DNA of 64,000 nucleotides from Aurantibacillus circumpalustris. GTDB lineage: Bacteria; Bacteroidota; Bacteroidia; B-17B0; Aurantibacillaceae. Where the stretch lies: contig NZ_CP121197.1 in NCBI RefSeq assembly GCF_029625215.1, positions 2,728,001-2,792,000 on the forward strand. The letters are read 5' to 3'. Shown one piece after another: positions 9,949 to 19,400 of the stretch (the stretch's first letter is position 1; every line of letters starts with the position of its first letter). A program made the position numbers and the translations under genes. Under the pieces are notes generated by a model, which saw only the letters and a list, made by a program, of their open reading frames with translations, was not told the DNA's origin and ran no database searches.

Positions 9949-12357
9949 ATGGGAAAACAAGAGAGCTCAGCCAAAACAAGTAATTTAAGCTTTGAAGAAT
10001 TTAAAACGATAGTACTCAACGATTTTAAGTTGGTAAATGAAAGTCGTCAGGCTAGTTTATTGGGCAGAAAAGAAGTACTTACAGGCAAAGCAAAATTTGG
10101 AATTTTTGGTGATGGCAAGGAAGTTGCGCAAGTAGCTATGAGTAAGGTGTTTAAGAACGGTGATTTTAGAAGTGGGTATTACAGAGATCAAACTTTTATG
10201 TTTTCAATAGGTGCACTTACCATACAACAATGGTTTGCTGGTTTATATGGACATACAGACCTTTCCCAAGAACCTATGAGTGCAGGCCGTCAAATGGGTG
10301 GACATTTTGGAACTCAAAGTTTAAATGATGACGGAACATTTAAAGCACTTGTAAATCAAAAAAATTCAAGTAGTGATATTTCACCAACCGGTGGTCAAAT
10401 GCCTCGATTGTTAGGTTTGGCCTATGCTTCGCATTTTTATAGAATAAACAAAGACTTACAAGTAGCACCTTACACCAATTTTAGTAATAAAGGAAACGAA
10501 GTGGCTTTTGGCACAATTGGCGACGCGTCAACTAGCGAAGGACTTTTTTGGGAGACCATTAACGCCGCCGGAGTACTTCAGGTTCCAATGTTAATGAGCG
10601 TTTGGGATGATGGACATGGAATTTCCGTTCCTAAAAAATACCAAACAACAAAAGAAAGTATTAGTGAAATTTTAAAAGGATTTCAAAGAGATGGTAAGGG
10701 CAAAGGGTACGAAATATTAAAAACCAAAGGCTGGGACTATGCGAATCTCTGCGAAACCTACGAAAAGGCAATTAAAATTTGCCGCGAAGAACATGTGCCA
10801 GTATTGGTTCATGTAGAAGAGGTGACACAACCACAAGGTCATAGCACCAGCGGTTCACACGAGCGCTATAAATCAAAAGAACGCTTAGAATGGGAAACAG
10901 AGTACGACTGCGTAAAACAAATGCGTGAGTGGATTCTAACCAACGCACTTGCAAATGAAGAAGAACTCCAAAAAATAGAAGAAGAAGCGAAGGAAACGGT
11001 TAAAGTAGCTAAAAACGCTGCTTGGAAAAATTATTTAGATCCAATTAAGGAAGAAATAAACGAGGTAGCTGCCTTATTTGAAGAAATAGGAAGCGAAAGT
11101 GTTTTAGCCCTTAAAAAGGAATTGCAAGCAATAAAAGAACCGAATAGGAGAGACCTCCACACAACAATAAAAAGCGTTTTGAGATTGACGCACACAATTC
11201 CTTCTACTGCCAGAACTCAATTAGTATCTTGGTTGAATACGGCAAGATTACAAAATAACTACCGTTTTAGCTCACATTTGTATTCCCAATCTAATCAAAA
11301 CGTAAAAAACATTTCTACTAGTTCGATTATTTATGATACTGAAAAATTTATTGACGGACGTGAAGTCTTGCGTGAAAATTTTGATGCAATTTTGAATAAG
11401 TACCCTGAAGTAATGATTTTTGGTGAAGACTCTGGGAAAATCGGAGGCGTTAACCAAGGTTTAGAAGGGCTTCAACAAAAGTATGGCGAGCACCGAGTTT
11501 TTGATACGGGTATCCGTGAAGCTACTATCATGGGGCAAGCTATCGGGCTTTCAATGCGTGGTTTAAGACCTATTGCGGAAATTCAGTATTTAGATTATTT
11601 GCTGTATGCGTTACAGTTAATGAGCGACGATCTTGCCACTGTACAATGGCGCACCAAAGGAAGACAAAAAGCACCTGTAATTATTCGAACAAGAGGCCAT
11701 CGCTTAGAAGGCGTTTGGCATAGTGGTTCGCCAATGGGAGTTATTATTCATGCGTGTCGTGGAATAAACGTGTGTGTACCTAGAAATATGACAATTGCTT
11801 CTGCCTTTTACAATACTTTATTAGAAGCGGATGAACCGGCATTGGTAATTGAACCATTAAACGGATACCGTTTAAAAGAAAAACAACCTTCAAATTTCGG
11901 AGAATATAAATTAGCATTAGGAATTCCGGAAGTGTTAAATCATGGAACAGACGTTACCTTAGTAACGTATGGTAGTTCTGTTCGCATTGCTCAAGATGCA
12001 ATGAAGCATCTCGAAAATCATGGCGTTTCTGTTGAATTAATCGATCTACAAACTTTAATTCCTTTTGATATTCATAAATCGCTTGTTGAATCTGTTAAAA
12101 AAACGAACCGTCTTGTTGTATTAGATGAGGACGTTCCTGGAGGCGCAAGCGCTTATATTTTGCAACAGATTATGGAAGATCAAGGAGCTTACAAATTTTT
12201 AGATTCAGCCCCTGTTACTATTGCATCTAAAGAGCATAGACCTGCCTATGGTAGTGATGGAGATTACTTTAGTAAGCCAAATGCAGATGATGTTTTTGAT
12301 ATTATTTACCAATTAATGCACGAAACTAATCCTCAGCAATTTCCTCGGATTTATTAA
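9949..12357 (+). CDS. 2-oxo acid dehydrogenase E1, fused alpha and beta subunits
   Basis: This thiamine-diphosphate enzyme decarboxylates a 2-oxo acid and passes the acyl group to the lipoyl arm of E2. The 802 residues hold an E1-alpha-like part (about 20-400) and an E1-beta-like part (about 465-800, starting FIDGREVLRENFDAI), an arrangement common in Bacteroidota. The ThDP motif region GDASTSEG is at 191-198. The usual NN that closes the motif reads DD (WDDGHGIS, 219-226). The beta part keeps EATIMGQAIGLSMRG and DVPGGASAYI. Substrate is uncertain: branched-chain or pyruvate are the main candidates. The matching E2 is at 14907-16256. Confidence 0.92.
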   Translation: MGKQESSAKTSNLSFEEFKTIVLNDFKLVNESRQASLLGRKEVLTGKAKFGIFGDGKEVAQVAMSKVFKNGDFRSGYYRDQTFMFSIGALTIQQWFAGLYGHTDLSQEPMSAGRQMGGHFGTQSLNDDGTFKALVNQKNSSSDISPTGGQMPRLLGLAYASHFYRINKDLQVAPYTNFSNKGNEVAFGTIGDASTSEGLFWETINAAGVLQVPMLMSVWDDGHGISVPKKYQTTKESISEILKGFQRDGKGKGYEILKTKGWDYANLCETYEKAIKICREEHVPVLVHVEEVTQPQGHSTSGSHERYKSKERLEWETEYDCVKQMREWILTNALANEEELQKIEEEAKETVKVAKNAAWKNYLDPIKEEINEVAALFEEIGSESVLALKKELQAIKEPNRRDLHTTIKSVLRLTHTIPSTARTQLVSWLNTARLQNNYRFSSHLYSQSNQNVKNISTSSIIYDTEKFIDGREVLRENFDAILNKYPEVMIFGEDSGKIGGVNQGLEGLQQKYGEHRVFDTGIREATIMGQAIGLSMRGLRPIAEIQYLDYLLYALQLMSDDLATVQWRTKGRQKAPVIIRTRGHRLEGVWHSGSPMGVIIHACRGINVCVPRNMTIASAFYNTLLEADEPALVIEPLNGYRLKEKQPSNFGEYKLALGIPEVLNHGTDVTLVTYGSSVRIAQDAMKHLENHGVSVELIDLQTLIPFDIHKSLVESVKKTNRLVVLDEDVPGGASAYILQQIMEDQGAYKFLDSAPVTIASKEHRPAYGSDGDYFSKPNADDVFDIIYQLMHETNPQQFPRIY

Positions 12358-12414
12358 AAAAAACAGTATTTTCGTAACCGTAAGTAAAACTTAGATTTTT
12401 TTAGTCAAAAAAAT

Positions 12415-13008
12415 ATGATAGAGAATAAAAAATTAGGTATCGTTATGCTCCTTTTCGCATCTAGTTTTTCTTTTGCTCAAACCGCATCAGATAAACCATC
12501 AGAACCAGCGAAACAAGAAGATGAGTTTGCTAAAAAAAAGGTGGAAACAAAATTAACGGAGGTTGTTCCTACTGATTCTTTAGGCGTTGGTGATTTAATG
12601 AAACGCGCAATCGCTTGGACGAAATCAGAAACGGATAAATACAAGAAGACAGATGCTACAACAACAGGGAGTAAAGTTGAATGTACTGCAAGTTTTCCTG
12701 TTAAACCGAAAGAACTAAATCCCGAAGTGGATTTTAGTGGCAAGATTACTATGAAAGTAGTAATCGAATGTAAAAACAGCAAATACAGATACACCGTTTC
12801 CGAAATAAAGCACATAAGTAAAACTGGTAATACCAGTGGTGGTAGTATCGATAACGTTGTGGCAGAATGCGGAAGTATGGGCATGAATGATCAAGTTTGG
12901 AAAAAATTAAAAGGACAAGCTCTGGTTGGTGCTGGACTTGTTGTTGCAGATATTAAAATAGGAATGGGACTTATTCCTGAAGAAAATAAGGGTGAAGACG
13001 ACTGGTAG
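12415..13008 (+). CDS. Secreted DUF4468-like protein
   Basis: The protein has 197 residues with a signal peptide (cleavage after SFAQ, about residue 22) and a lysine/glutamate-rich spacer. A compact alpha/beta domain follows (about 55-170), in which LGVGDLMKRAIAW, a KVECTASF strand and a VVIECKNSKYRYTV hairpin resemble the DUF4468 (TBP-like fold) family. No catalytic residues are evident. It lies 57 bases after E1 and is closed by a UUCG-type terminator. It may be read through from E1, but a functional link to the dehydrogenase is not supported. The family assignment is by appearance only. Confidence 0.6.
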   Translation: MIENKKLGIVMLLFASSFSFAQTASDKPSEPAKQEDEFAKKKVETKLTEVVPTDSLGVGDLMKRAIAWTKSETDKYKKTDATTTGSKVECTASFPVKPKELNPEVDFSGKITMKVVIECKNSKYRYTVSEIKHISKTGNTSGGSIDNVVAECGSMGMNDQVWKKLKGQALVGAGLVVADIKIGMGLIPEENKGEDDW

Positions 13009-13037
13009 TATTATTTTTATACGATTGTTTTATTTAT

Positions 13038-13065
13038 TTGGCAACTTCGGTTGCCAATTTTTTTT
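13038..13065 (+). terminator. Strong terminator with TTCG tetraloop
   Basis: TTGGCAAC (13038-13045), loop TTCG, GTTGCCAA (13050-13057), then eight T. This is a textbook intrinsic terminator closing the E1/DUF4468-like unit. Confidence 0.92.
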
Positions 13066-13146
13066 ATAAGTCCTTAGTATAAACCCTTGTTTTGTTAAGC
13101 GCATTGTATTATTTTCAACCACCTCTTAAATTTATCATATCTGTTT

Positions 13147-14835
13147 ATGCTTGAAAGTCCATTACATGAGGATCATTCGTTGCGCTTTGAAACAAACGTT
13201 TTTGGAGAATCTTATCTGGATGGTGAAAAAGCGGTAACGGTTATTTTTTATGACACTACTCATAAAAAAGTAGCTTCATTTGATTTTCAGGTAATCACAA
13301 AAGAAGAGGTGTACGATCTTATAGAAAAAGGTGATTCCCTTAATATAAGCAATAGTTATATTAAGGATTTTTCTTTAAGTGAATACCGAAAATTAAGACA
13401 GCTTGATAAACATACGAGAATCACTTTAAAAGACTTTTCAGCCCGTGGTACATTTTTTGATTGTAATCATGAAATAGATTTTAGTTATGCTGATTTTGAA
13501 GGAGAGAAAACAATTTTTGAGTCTTCTGTTTTTGCAAATGGTTTTGTAAATTTTTTCAATAGCGATTTTGGACATGGGGATGTGAATTTTCGAAAAGCAA
13601 AATTTGGAAGTGGAAGCACGAGTTTTCGTTCCGTTAAATTTGGTGATGGTCACATTACGTTTAATACAGCAAATTTTGGTGCAGGTAATTTAAGTTTTGT
13701 TGACGCTAATTTTAGTAATGGTAATGTAGATTACAAGAACACTTATTTTGGTGATGGAACTGTTGATTTTAAATTCGCTAAATTTTCGAGTGGTGACATA
13801 ACTTTTGAACGCGCCAGTTTTGGTAAGGGAGTAAAAAGTTTTAAGAATGTAGAATTTGGCGGTGGAAAAATTGATTTTAAACGGATTGATTTTAATAATG
13901 GTGACGTTTCTTTTGAAGGAGTAGAATTTGGAGATGGTAAAGTAAGTTTTAGAGGCGCTGTTTTTGGAGAAGGACGAAAAACCTTTGATAGAGCTGATTT
14001 CGCCCATGGTGAAGCCCAATTTGACCTTGTGAATTTCGGAAAAGGAACTATTAGTTTTAATCAAGCCTACGCAACAAATATTTCTTTTAGAGGATGTCAC
14101 CTCGATGCATATATTGATTTGCGGTTTGGAGAATGCCATCTATTAGATATGCGGAGTACGATTGTACGTGATATTTTAGAGGTAAAACCAGAAGGTGAAA
14201 AAGTTGTCATAAAAGAAATGATTCTTGCGGATATGAGAATTCTTGGCCGTTTATTTATTGATTGGAGAGGAAATGACGTGTATGATTTAATTTATAATCA
14301 GAAAAACACCTCCATGTTTCAAAAAGCTGAGCAGTTTAGGATTTTAAAAGAAAACTTTAGAAATAACGGTCAGTACGAAGACGAAGATGCTGCATACCTT
14401 GAATTTAGGCGCTGTGAGGCAAAAGCAAATTTGCAAGACGCACTTTCGAAAAGAGGAATAAAAGCTGTGAATGCTTATCCTATTTATTATTTTCAAAAGT
14501 ATGTATTTGATTATGTTGGTCGTTATGCCACAGCACCTACACGTGTTCTTTTAAATGCAATGCTTGCCGTGGTTTTGTACGCACTTATTTTTTATTCTTT
14601 TACTGAGTTTTTTCCGCAAATAGGAACCATCGCATCTACTTTGCCTTCCGAATTGAGTCGGGTGCACGATTTTTGGAACAGTATTTATTATAGTGCAATT
14701 ACTTTTTCTACTGTTGGCTACGGCGACTATTTTGCCGAAGGGTATTTGAAAATTTTCGCTGCCTGCGAAGGATTTACAGGAATATTTTTAATGAGTTATT
14801 TTACAGTAGCTTTTGTAAGAAAAATATTACGTTAG
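13147..14835 (+). CDS. Potassium channel with a 12-residue-repeat solenoid domain
   Basis: In this 562-residue protein, residues 1-110 form a small N-terminal region. Residues 117-308 are sixteen uninterrupted 12-residue repeats with consensus FGxGxxxFxxAx, likely a beta-solenoid related in spirit to pentapeptide repeats but with a different period. Residues about 375-440 are charged and helical. The end is a two-helix ion-channel domain: a membrane helix at about 465-485, a pore loop with the potassium selectivity filter TVGYGD at 522-527, and a second helix at about 534-556. No signal peptide is present, so the solenoid should be cytoplasmic, where it could gate the pore. It has its own transcription unit. 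Potassium selectivity is inferred from the filter; the ligand of the solenoid is unknown. Confidence 0.85.
   Translation: MLESPLHEDHSLRFETNVFGESYLDGEKAVTVIFYDTTHKKVASFDFQVITKEEVYDLIEKGDSLNISNSYIKDFSLSEYRKLRQLDKHTRITLKDFSARGTFFDCNHEIDFSYADFEGEKTIFESSVFANGFVNFFNSDFGHGDVNFRKAKFGSGSTSFRSVKFGDGHITFNTANFGAGNLSFVDANFSNGNVDYKNTYFGDGTVDFKFAKFSSGDITFERASFGKGVKSFKNVEFGGGKIDFKRIDFNNGDVSFEGVEFGDGKVSFRGAVFGEGRKTFDRADFAHGEAQFDLVNFGKGTISFNQAYATNISFRGCHLDAYIDLRFGECHLLDMRSTIVRDILEVKPEGEKVVIKEMILADMRILGRLFIDWRGNDVYDLIYNQKNTSMFQKAEQFRILKENFRNNGQYEDEDAAYLEFRRCEAKANLQDALSKRGIKAVNAYPIYYFQKYVFDYVGRYATAPTRVLLNAMLAVVLYALIFYSFTEFFPQIGTIASTLPSELSRVHDFWNSIYYSAITFSTVGYGDYFAEGYLKIFAACEGFTGIFLMSYFTVAFVRKILR
13495..14070 (+). 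repeat. Sixteen tandem 36-bp units coding 12-residue repeats
   Basis: The coding sequence repeats every 36 bases without a break. Phe is at unit position 1 in all sixteen units, Gly at position 4 in most, and Phe or Tyr at position 8. The DNA copies have diverged, so the array is old at the DNA level and conserved in protein. Confidence 0.85.
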
Positions 14836-14870
14836 TTTATGTTTACCTTTCTATATAAAAAAATGAACAT

Positions 14871-14900
14871 AAAAAAACCGATTCATTCGAATCGGTTTTC
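14871..14900. terminator. Bidirectional terminator between channel and E2 genes
   Basis: AAAACCGATTC (14874-14884) pairs with GAATCGGTTTT (14889-14899) over a 4-base loop, with A and T flanks. It serves the convergent channel and E2 genes. Confidence 0.88.
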
Positions 14901-14906
14901 AATTTT

Positions 14907-16256
14907 TTAAGCTGGTCTGTTTATATCCCATTGCTCTAAATAATCAGCAACACGACGTAAAAACGTGCCTCCCAATGAACCATCTACCACACGGTGATCG
15001 TAGCTGAGAGATAAGAACATGAACTGTCTGATGGCAATTACATCACCTTGAGGCGTTTCCAATACTGCTGGTTTCTTTTTAATGCTTCCTACAGCAAGAA
15101 TAGCGACTTGAGGTTGCAGAATAATAGGTGTCCCCATTAAATTACCAAAACTACCAACATTTGTCAGCGTAAAGGTGCCGCCTTGAATTTCATCTGGTTG
15201 TAATTTGTTACCACGCGCACGGTTAGCTAAATCGTTTACCGCTTTCGTAATACCAAGAAGATTTTTCTCATCAGCATTTTTAATTACTGGAACAATTAAA
15301 TTTCCGCTAGGTAAGGCCGCAGCCATACCAATGTTAATGTTTTTACGTTTAATAATTTTAGTTCCTGTTTGATCAACTGAAACATTGATTAATGGAAAAT
15401 CTTTTATCGCTCTTGCAACTGCCTCAATAAAGAGTGGAGTAAAAGTTAATTTTTCTCCGTCACGTTTTTCGAATTCTTTTTTCGCTTTGTCTCTCCACAT
15501 TACCAAATTAGTCACATCTGCTTCTACATAAGACGTAACGTGTGGCGATACATGTTTACTCATCACCATGTTATCAGCGATCATTTTACGCATGCGATCC
15601 ATTTCAACAATTTCATCACCTGCACCAACTGAAACAGCAGGACGGTTAACTATGATAGCATGTTCGCCAACCGACATTGTTCCACCTGAAGCGGTTTTCG
15701 TTTCAGTTTTTGGAGCCGCGGCAGGAGTCGCACTGCTTGCGCCTTGTTTGTTGCGGTTTGGTATGTAAGCTAATATATCTGCTTTGGTAACACGGCCTTC
15801 TTGTCCGCTACCTTTAATGGAATCTAATTCAGCTAATGAAATACCTTCTTCTTTGGCAATGCTTTTTACAAGCGGAGAATAAAATTTATCGGAGTTGCTA
15901 AAATCAACATTTGCGGCAGGAGCTGCTGTAGAAAGGTTTGCAGCGGCTGGAGCCGATTCTGCCTTTTTAGCCTCAGAAGTTGAGGTTTTTGGAGCATCAC
16001 TAACGCTTGCATTTGCATCGCTGCTAATCACACCAATTACCGCACCTACTTGAACAACATCCCCTTCGTTAAATAAGCGTTTTATTAAAGTACCTTCAAA
16101 CGGGGACGGGATTTCACTGTCTACTTTATCAGTAGCAATTTCTAAAACTGTTTCATCAATTTTAATTGTATCGCCTTCGTTTTTAGTCCATTTAATAATT
16201 GTAGCTTCTGCTACACTTTCGCCCATTTTAGGCATGATTAAATCAAAATTCGCCAT
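14907..16256 (-). CDS. Dihydrolipoamide acyltransferase, E2 of a 2-oxo acid dehydrogenase complex
   Basis: E2 carries the lipoyl arm and transfers the acyl group to coenzyme A. In the 449 residues a lipoyl domain (about 1-78) has the lipoylated Lys44 in the TDKVD turn. An Ala/Pro/Ser linker leads to a peripheral-subunit-binding domain (about 125-165, YSPLVKSIAKEEGI ... GRVTKADILAYI). The catalytic domain (about 215-449) carries the HRVVDG active-site motif at 421-426. Length and order are normal for a one-lipoyl E2. It probably partners the fused E1 at 9949-12357. A separate E3 is not in the window. It has its own promoter. Confidence 0.94.
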   Translation of the reverse strand: MANFDLIMPKMGESVAEATIIKWTKNEGDTIKIDETVLEIATDKVDSEIPSPFEGTLIKRLFNEGDVVQVGAVIGVISSDANASVSDAPKTSTSEAKKAESAPAAANLSTAAPAANVDFSNSDKFYSPLVKSIAKEEGISLAELDSIKGSGQEGRVTKADILAYIPNRNKQGASSATPAAAPKTETKTASGGTMSVGEHAIIVNRPAVSVGAGDEIVEMDRMRKMIADNMVMSKHVSPHVTSYVEADVTNLVMWRDKAKKEFEKRDGEKLTFTPLFIEAVARAIKDFPLINVSVDQTGTKIIKRKNINIGMAAALPSGNLIVPVIKNADEKNLLGITKAVNDLANRARGNKLQPDEIQGGTFTLTNVGSFGNLMGTPIILQPQVAILAVGSIKKKPAVLETPQGDVIAIRQFMFLSLSYDHRVVDGSLGGTFLRRVADYLEQWDINRPA

Positions 16257-16280
16257 TGTTGCTATTTCTTTAAAGAGCTA

Positions 16281-16311
16281 CAAAAATAGGGTTCTAAAGA
16301 AGAATAGCCAA
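16281..16311 (-). promoter_or_regulatory. Promoter of the E2 gene
   Basis: On the minus strand a TTG (16309-16311) lies exactly 20 bases before TATTTTTG (16281-16288), matching the Bacteroidota -33/-7 form. The predicted start of transcription is about 20 bases before the E2 ATG. Confidence 0.7.
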
Positions 16312-16401
16312 TTTTTTATTTGAAGATTTTTTTTATCTTATTCGAGCTTGGTTTTCAGAAGCAAATTTGTTTAAAAAAACGCTCTTCTTAAGTACCCAAA
16401 T

Positions 16402-16431
16402 AAATGAGTAAAGCGCTCATTTGAATGAGCG
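16402..16431 (+). promoter_or_regulatory. Two mutually exclusive hairpins upstream of the FG-GAP gene
   Basis: AAATGAG (16402-16408) can pair with CTCATTT (16416-16422). The overlapping CGCTCAT (16414-16420) can instead pair with ATGAGCG (16425-16431) around a TTGA loop. Both cannot form together. The element sits about 60 bases before the FG-GAP start codon, so it could be a leader switch, or simply an operator dyad. No T run follows. Confidence 0.4.
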
Positions 16432-16488
16432 GGAGAAATGTAATGAAGGTAGATTTATTCATACATTGTACCAACCCCATAAAGAATA

Positions 16489-19400
16489 ATGCCAATGAAA
16501 AATTTCACTCTTCTTGTCTTTTTGATACTTCATCTTATATCTAAATCGCAAGTTCCGCCGGTATGTTTTAATAGTTTGGCGGTTGCCAATATCTCTACAG
16601 TCGGAATATTTCCAAGAGATGTTTGTGCAGCAGATGTTAATGGAGACGGTAAGTTGGATCTTATTACTGCGAATGAGAGTAGCAGTAATATATCTGTATT
16701 ATTCGGTTCAGGTTCAGGCACGTTTGCACCTCCTGTGAATTACCCAGTTGTTTCTGGGCCAAGATCCCTTAGCGCAGCAGATTTTAATCTAGATGGTTAT
16801 CCAGATTTGGTGGTGGCGAATATTACTTCAAATAATGTAGCAATTTTATTTGGTTCGCCTTCGGGTACGTTTGCTGCTGCTGTTAACTACAGTGCGGGGA
16901 CCAACCCTAATTGTGTGAGAGTTGGCGATTTAAATTTGGACGGTAATCTTGATTTGGTTGTGGCTAATTTTAACTCTTCCAATGTTTCAATTTTATTAGG
17001 TTCAACAAGTGGTACATTTGCTGCAGCCGTAAATTATTCGGTTGGATCGCTTCCTGTTTCTGTTTGCATTGCTGATTTAAATAATGATGGGAATTCAGAT
17101 ATTGTTGCAGCTAATTCAGGGTCTAATACGGTTTCTTTATTGTTGGGTTCTGTGAGTGGAACTTTTGCGGCTGCTGTTAATTTTACTACAGGGGGGGGGC
17201 CTTATTGTGTGAAATCATTAGATTTTAATGGCGACGGAAATATGGATCTAAGTATTTCCAACTATAACGCTTATAATCTTTCTATTTTAATGGGTACAGG
17301 TACGGGCTCTTTTGCAACCCCGGTATATTATCCCACAGGTATCGGACCAACAACACATGCGCTGGGTGATTTTAACAATGATGGGAAAACAGATGTAGCA
17401 GTTGGTAATTACAGCGGTAATAGTATTTCTTTTTTTTCTGGAATGGGCGTGGGTTCGTTTAGTTTTTCTGGGACATATCAATTAACAGATCAGCCAATAT
17501 CAATGATTGCTGCTGATTTTAACGCTGATGGAATTGCTGATATTGCTTCAGTTTCACTTCAGGGTGGAAAAGTAACAGTGATAATCAATACCGGTAACGC
17601 TACTCTGGGTGCGGCAATAATAAACGCAACGGGTAACTCGCCTTCTTCGGTTAGTGATGGGGATTTTAATTCAGATGGCTTTAAAGATTTGGTTGTTTCT
17701 AACTATGGTTCAAACAGTTTGTCAATTTTATCAGGGAATGGTGTTGGCGTTTTTTCTACCACAGCCACTTATTTTGCCAACGGAAATCCCGGACAAGCTG
17801 TGGTTGCTGATTTTAATGGAGATGGGCACAAAGATATTGCTGTAGCTAATTATGGTGGGGCAAGCGTTTCTGTATTACTGGGCACTGGAACCGGTAGTTT
17901 TGGCGCAACTACAAATTTTGCTGTGGGCCTTTTGCCTTACGGTATTGTTTCGGGTGACTTTAATTCGGATAGTAAAATAGATATTGCAGTTACGAATTTT
18001 AACTCAAATAGTATTTCTGTTTTGTTTGGACTTGGATCAGGTGGTTTTGGTGCCGCCGTAAATTATTCGGTTGGGACAAATCCCACAGGGCTTTTAGCGG
18101 CTGATTTTGATTTAGATGGTGATCTGGATTTAGCTATTACAAATAGTGGTTCTGGAAATGTATCAATTTTGAATGGATCTTCTTCTGGAGTTTTTACTGC
18201 TGGCGCAAATTACGCGTGCGGCTCTGGTCCATATGCAATTGCAACTGCCGATTTTAATGGTGATTTTATTGCGGATTTGGCAGTTGCGAATTATTCGTCA
18301 AGCAGTGTTTCTGTCCTACTTGGCTTGGGATCAGGGAGTTTTGGAACACAGGCAGCATATGTAGTTGGAGCTAATCCTGTTTCGGTGAGCGTTGGAGATT
18401 ATAATATGGATGGCATTAAAGATATTGTTGTATCAAATTATTCTAGTGCAAATATATCTGTTTTGCTAGGAACAGGAAGTTCTAGTTTTACCTCGCAAAT
18501 AAATTACTCAACAGGAACCAATCCACGTAAAGTTCTTTCATCCGATTTAAATTCGGATGGTAAACCAGATTTAGCGATAGTAAATTTGGGTTCAAACTCT
18601 TTACAAATACTATTAAACGCACATCCTACCCTTTCCCTCACTACTACTAATACAGTTTGTTTAGGTAACAGTTTAATACTAAAAGCTTCTGGCGCTGGAA
18701 CATACTCATGGAGTACTGGCGCAACAAGCCACTCTATTTCTATTACACCAAGTACAAATAGCACGTATACCGTAACTGCTAAATCATTTGGAGGATGCGC
18801 TGCAACTGCGGTTAAATCAATTACGGTAAATGCTTTGCCTTTACCAACCTTGTCTGTTAACAGTGGTACAATTTGTGTAGGACAAAGTTTTACCATTAAT
18901 CCTACAGGTGCAAGTACCTATACGTACTCTGGTGGTTCTGCTATTGTGAGTCCAACAATAGGTTCATCTTATTCTGTTAGCGGCACAAATACATTAACTG
19001 GCTGTATTTCATCTTCAGTGGTTTCCAATGTTACTGTTTTCGCGCGACCTATAGTCACGGCAAGTAGTGGAAGTATTTGTGCCGGTGAAAGTTTTACACT
19101 TGCAGTGAGTGGCGCAAGTTCATACTCTTATAGTGGAGGATCAGCAGTGGTAAGCCCAGTTACAAATACAGTATATAGCGTTATAGGAATCAGCATTGAG
19201 GGCTGTCAATCGTTGATGCCGGCGATTTCAACAGTAACAGTTGTGGCCTTGCCGATTGTTTCGGTGAATAGCGGTTCAATTTGTGCTGGACAAACATTTA
19301 CTTTGCAACCTTCGGGAGGTGTTACCTATTTCTATTCTTCGGGCAGTTCAGTTATATCTCCTACAATCACTACTTCGTATTCGGTTACAGGTACAAATAG

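Noticed and set aside
13495-14070. The 36-bp periodic array as a CRISPR
   Set aside because: There are no conserved repeats separated by unique spacers; the period is coding and codon-phased.
13690-14139. A 149-residue minus-strand frame opposite the solenoid repeats
   Set aside because: It mirrors the 36-bp repeat in the true gene and has no signal, domain or leader of its own.
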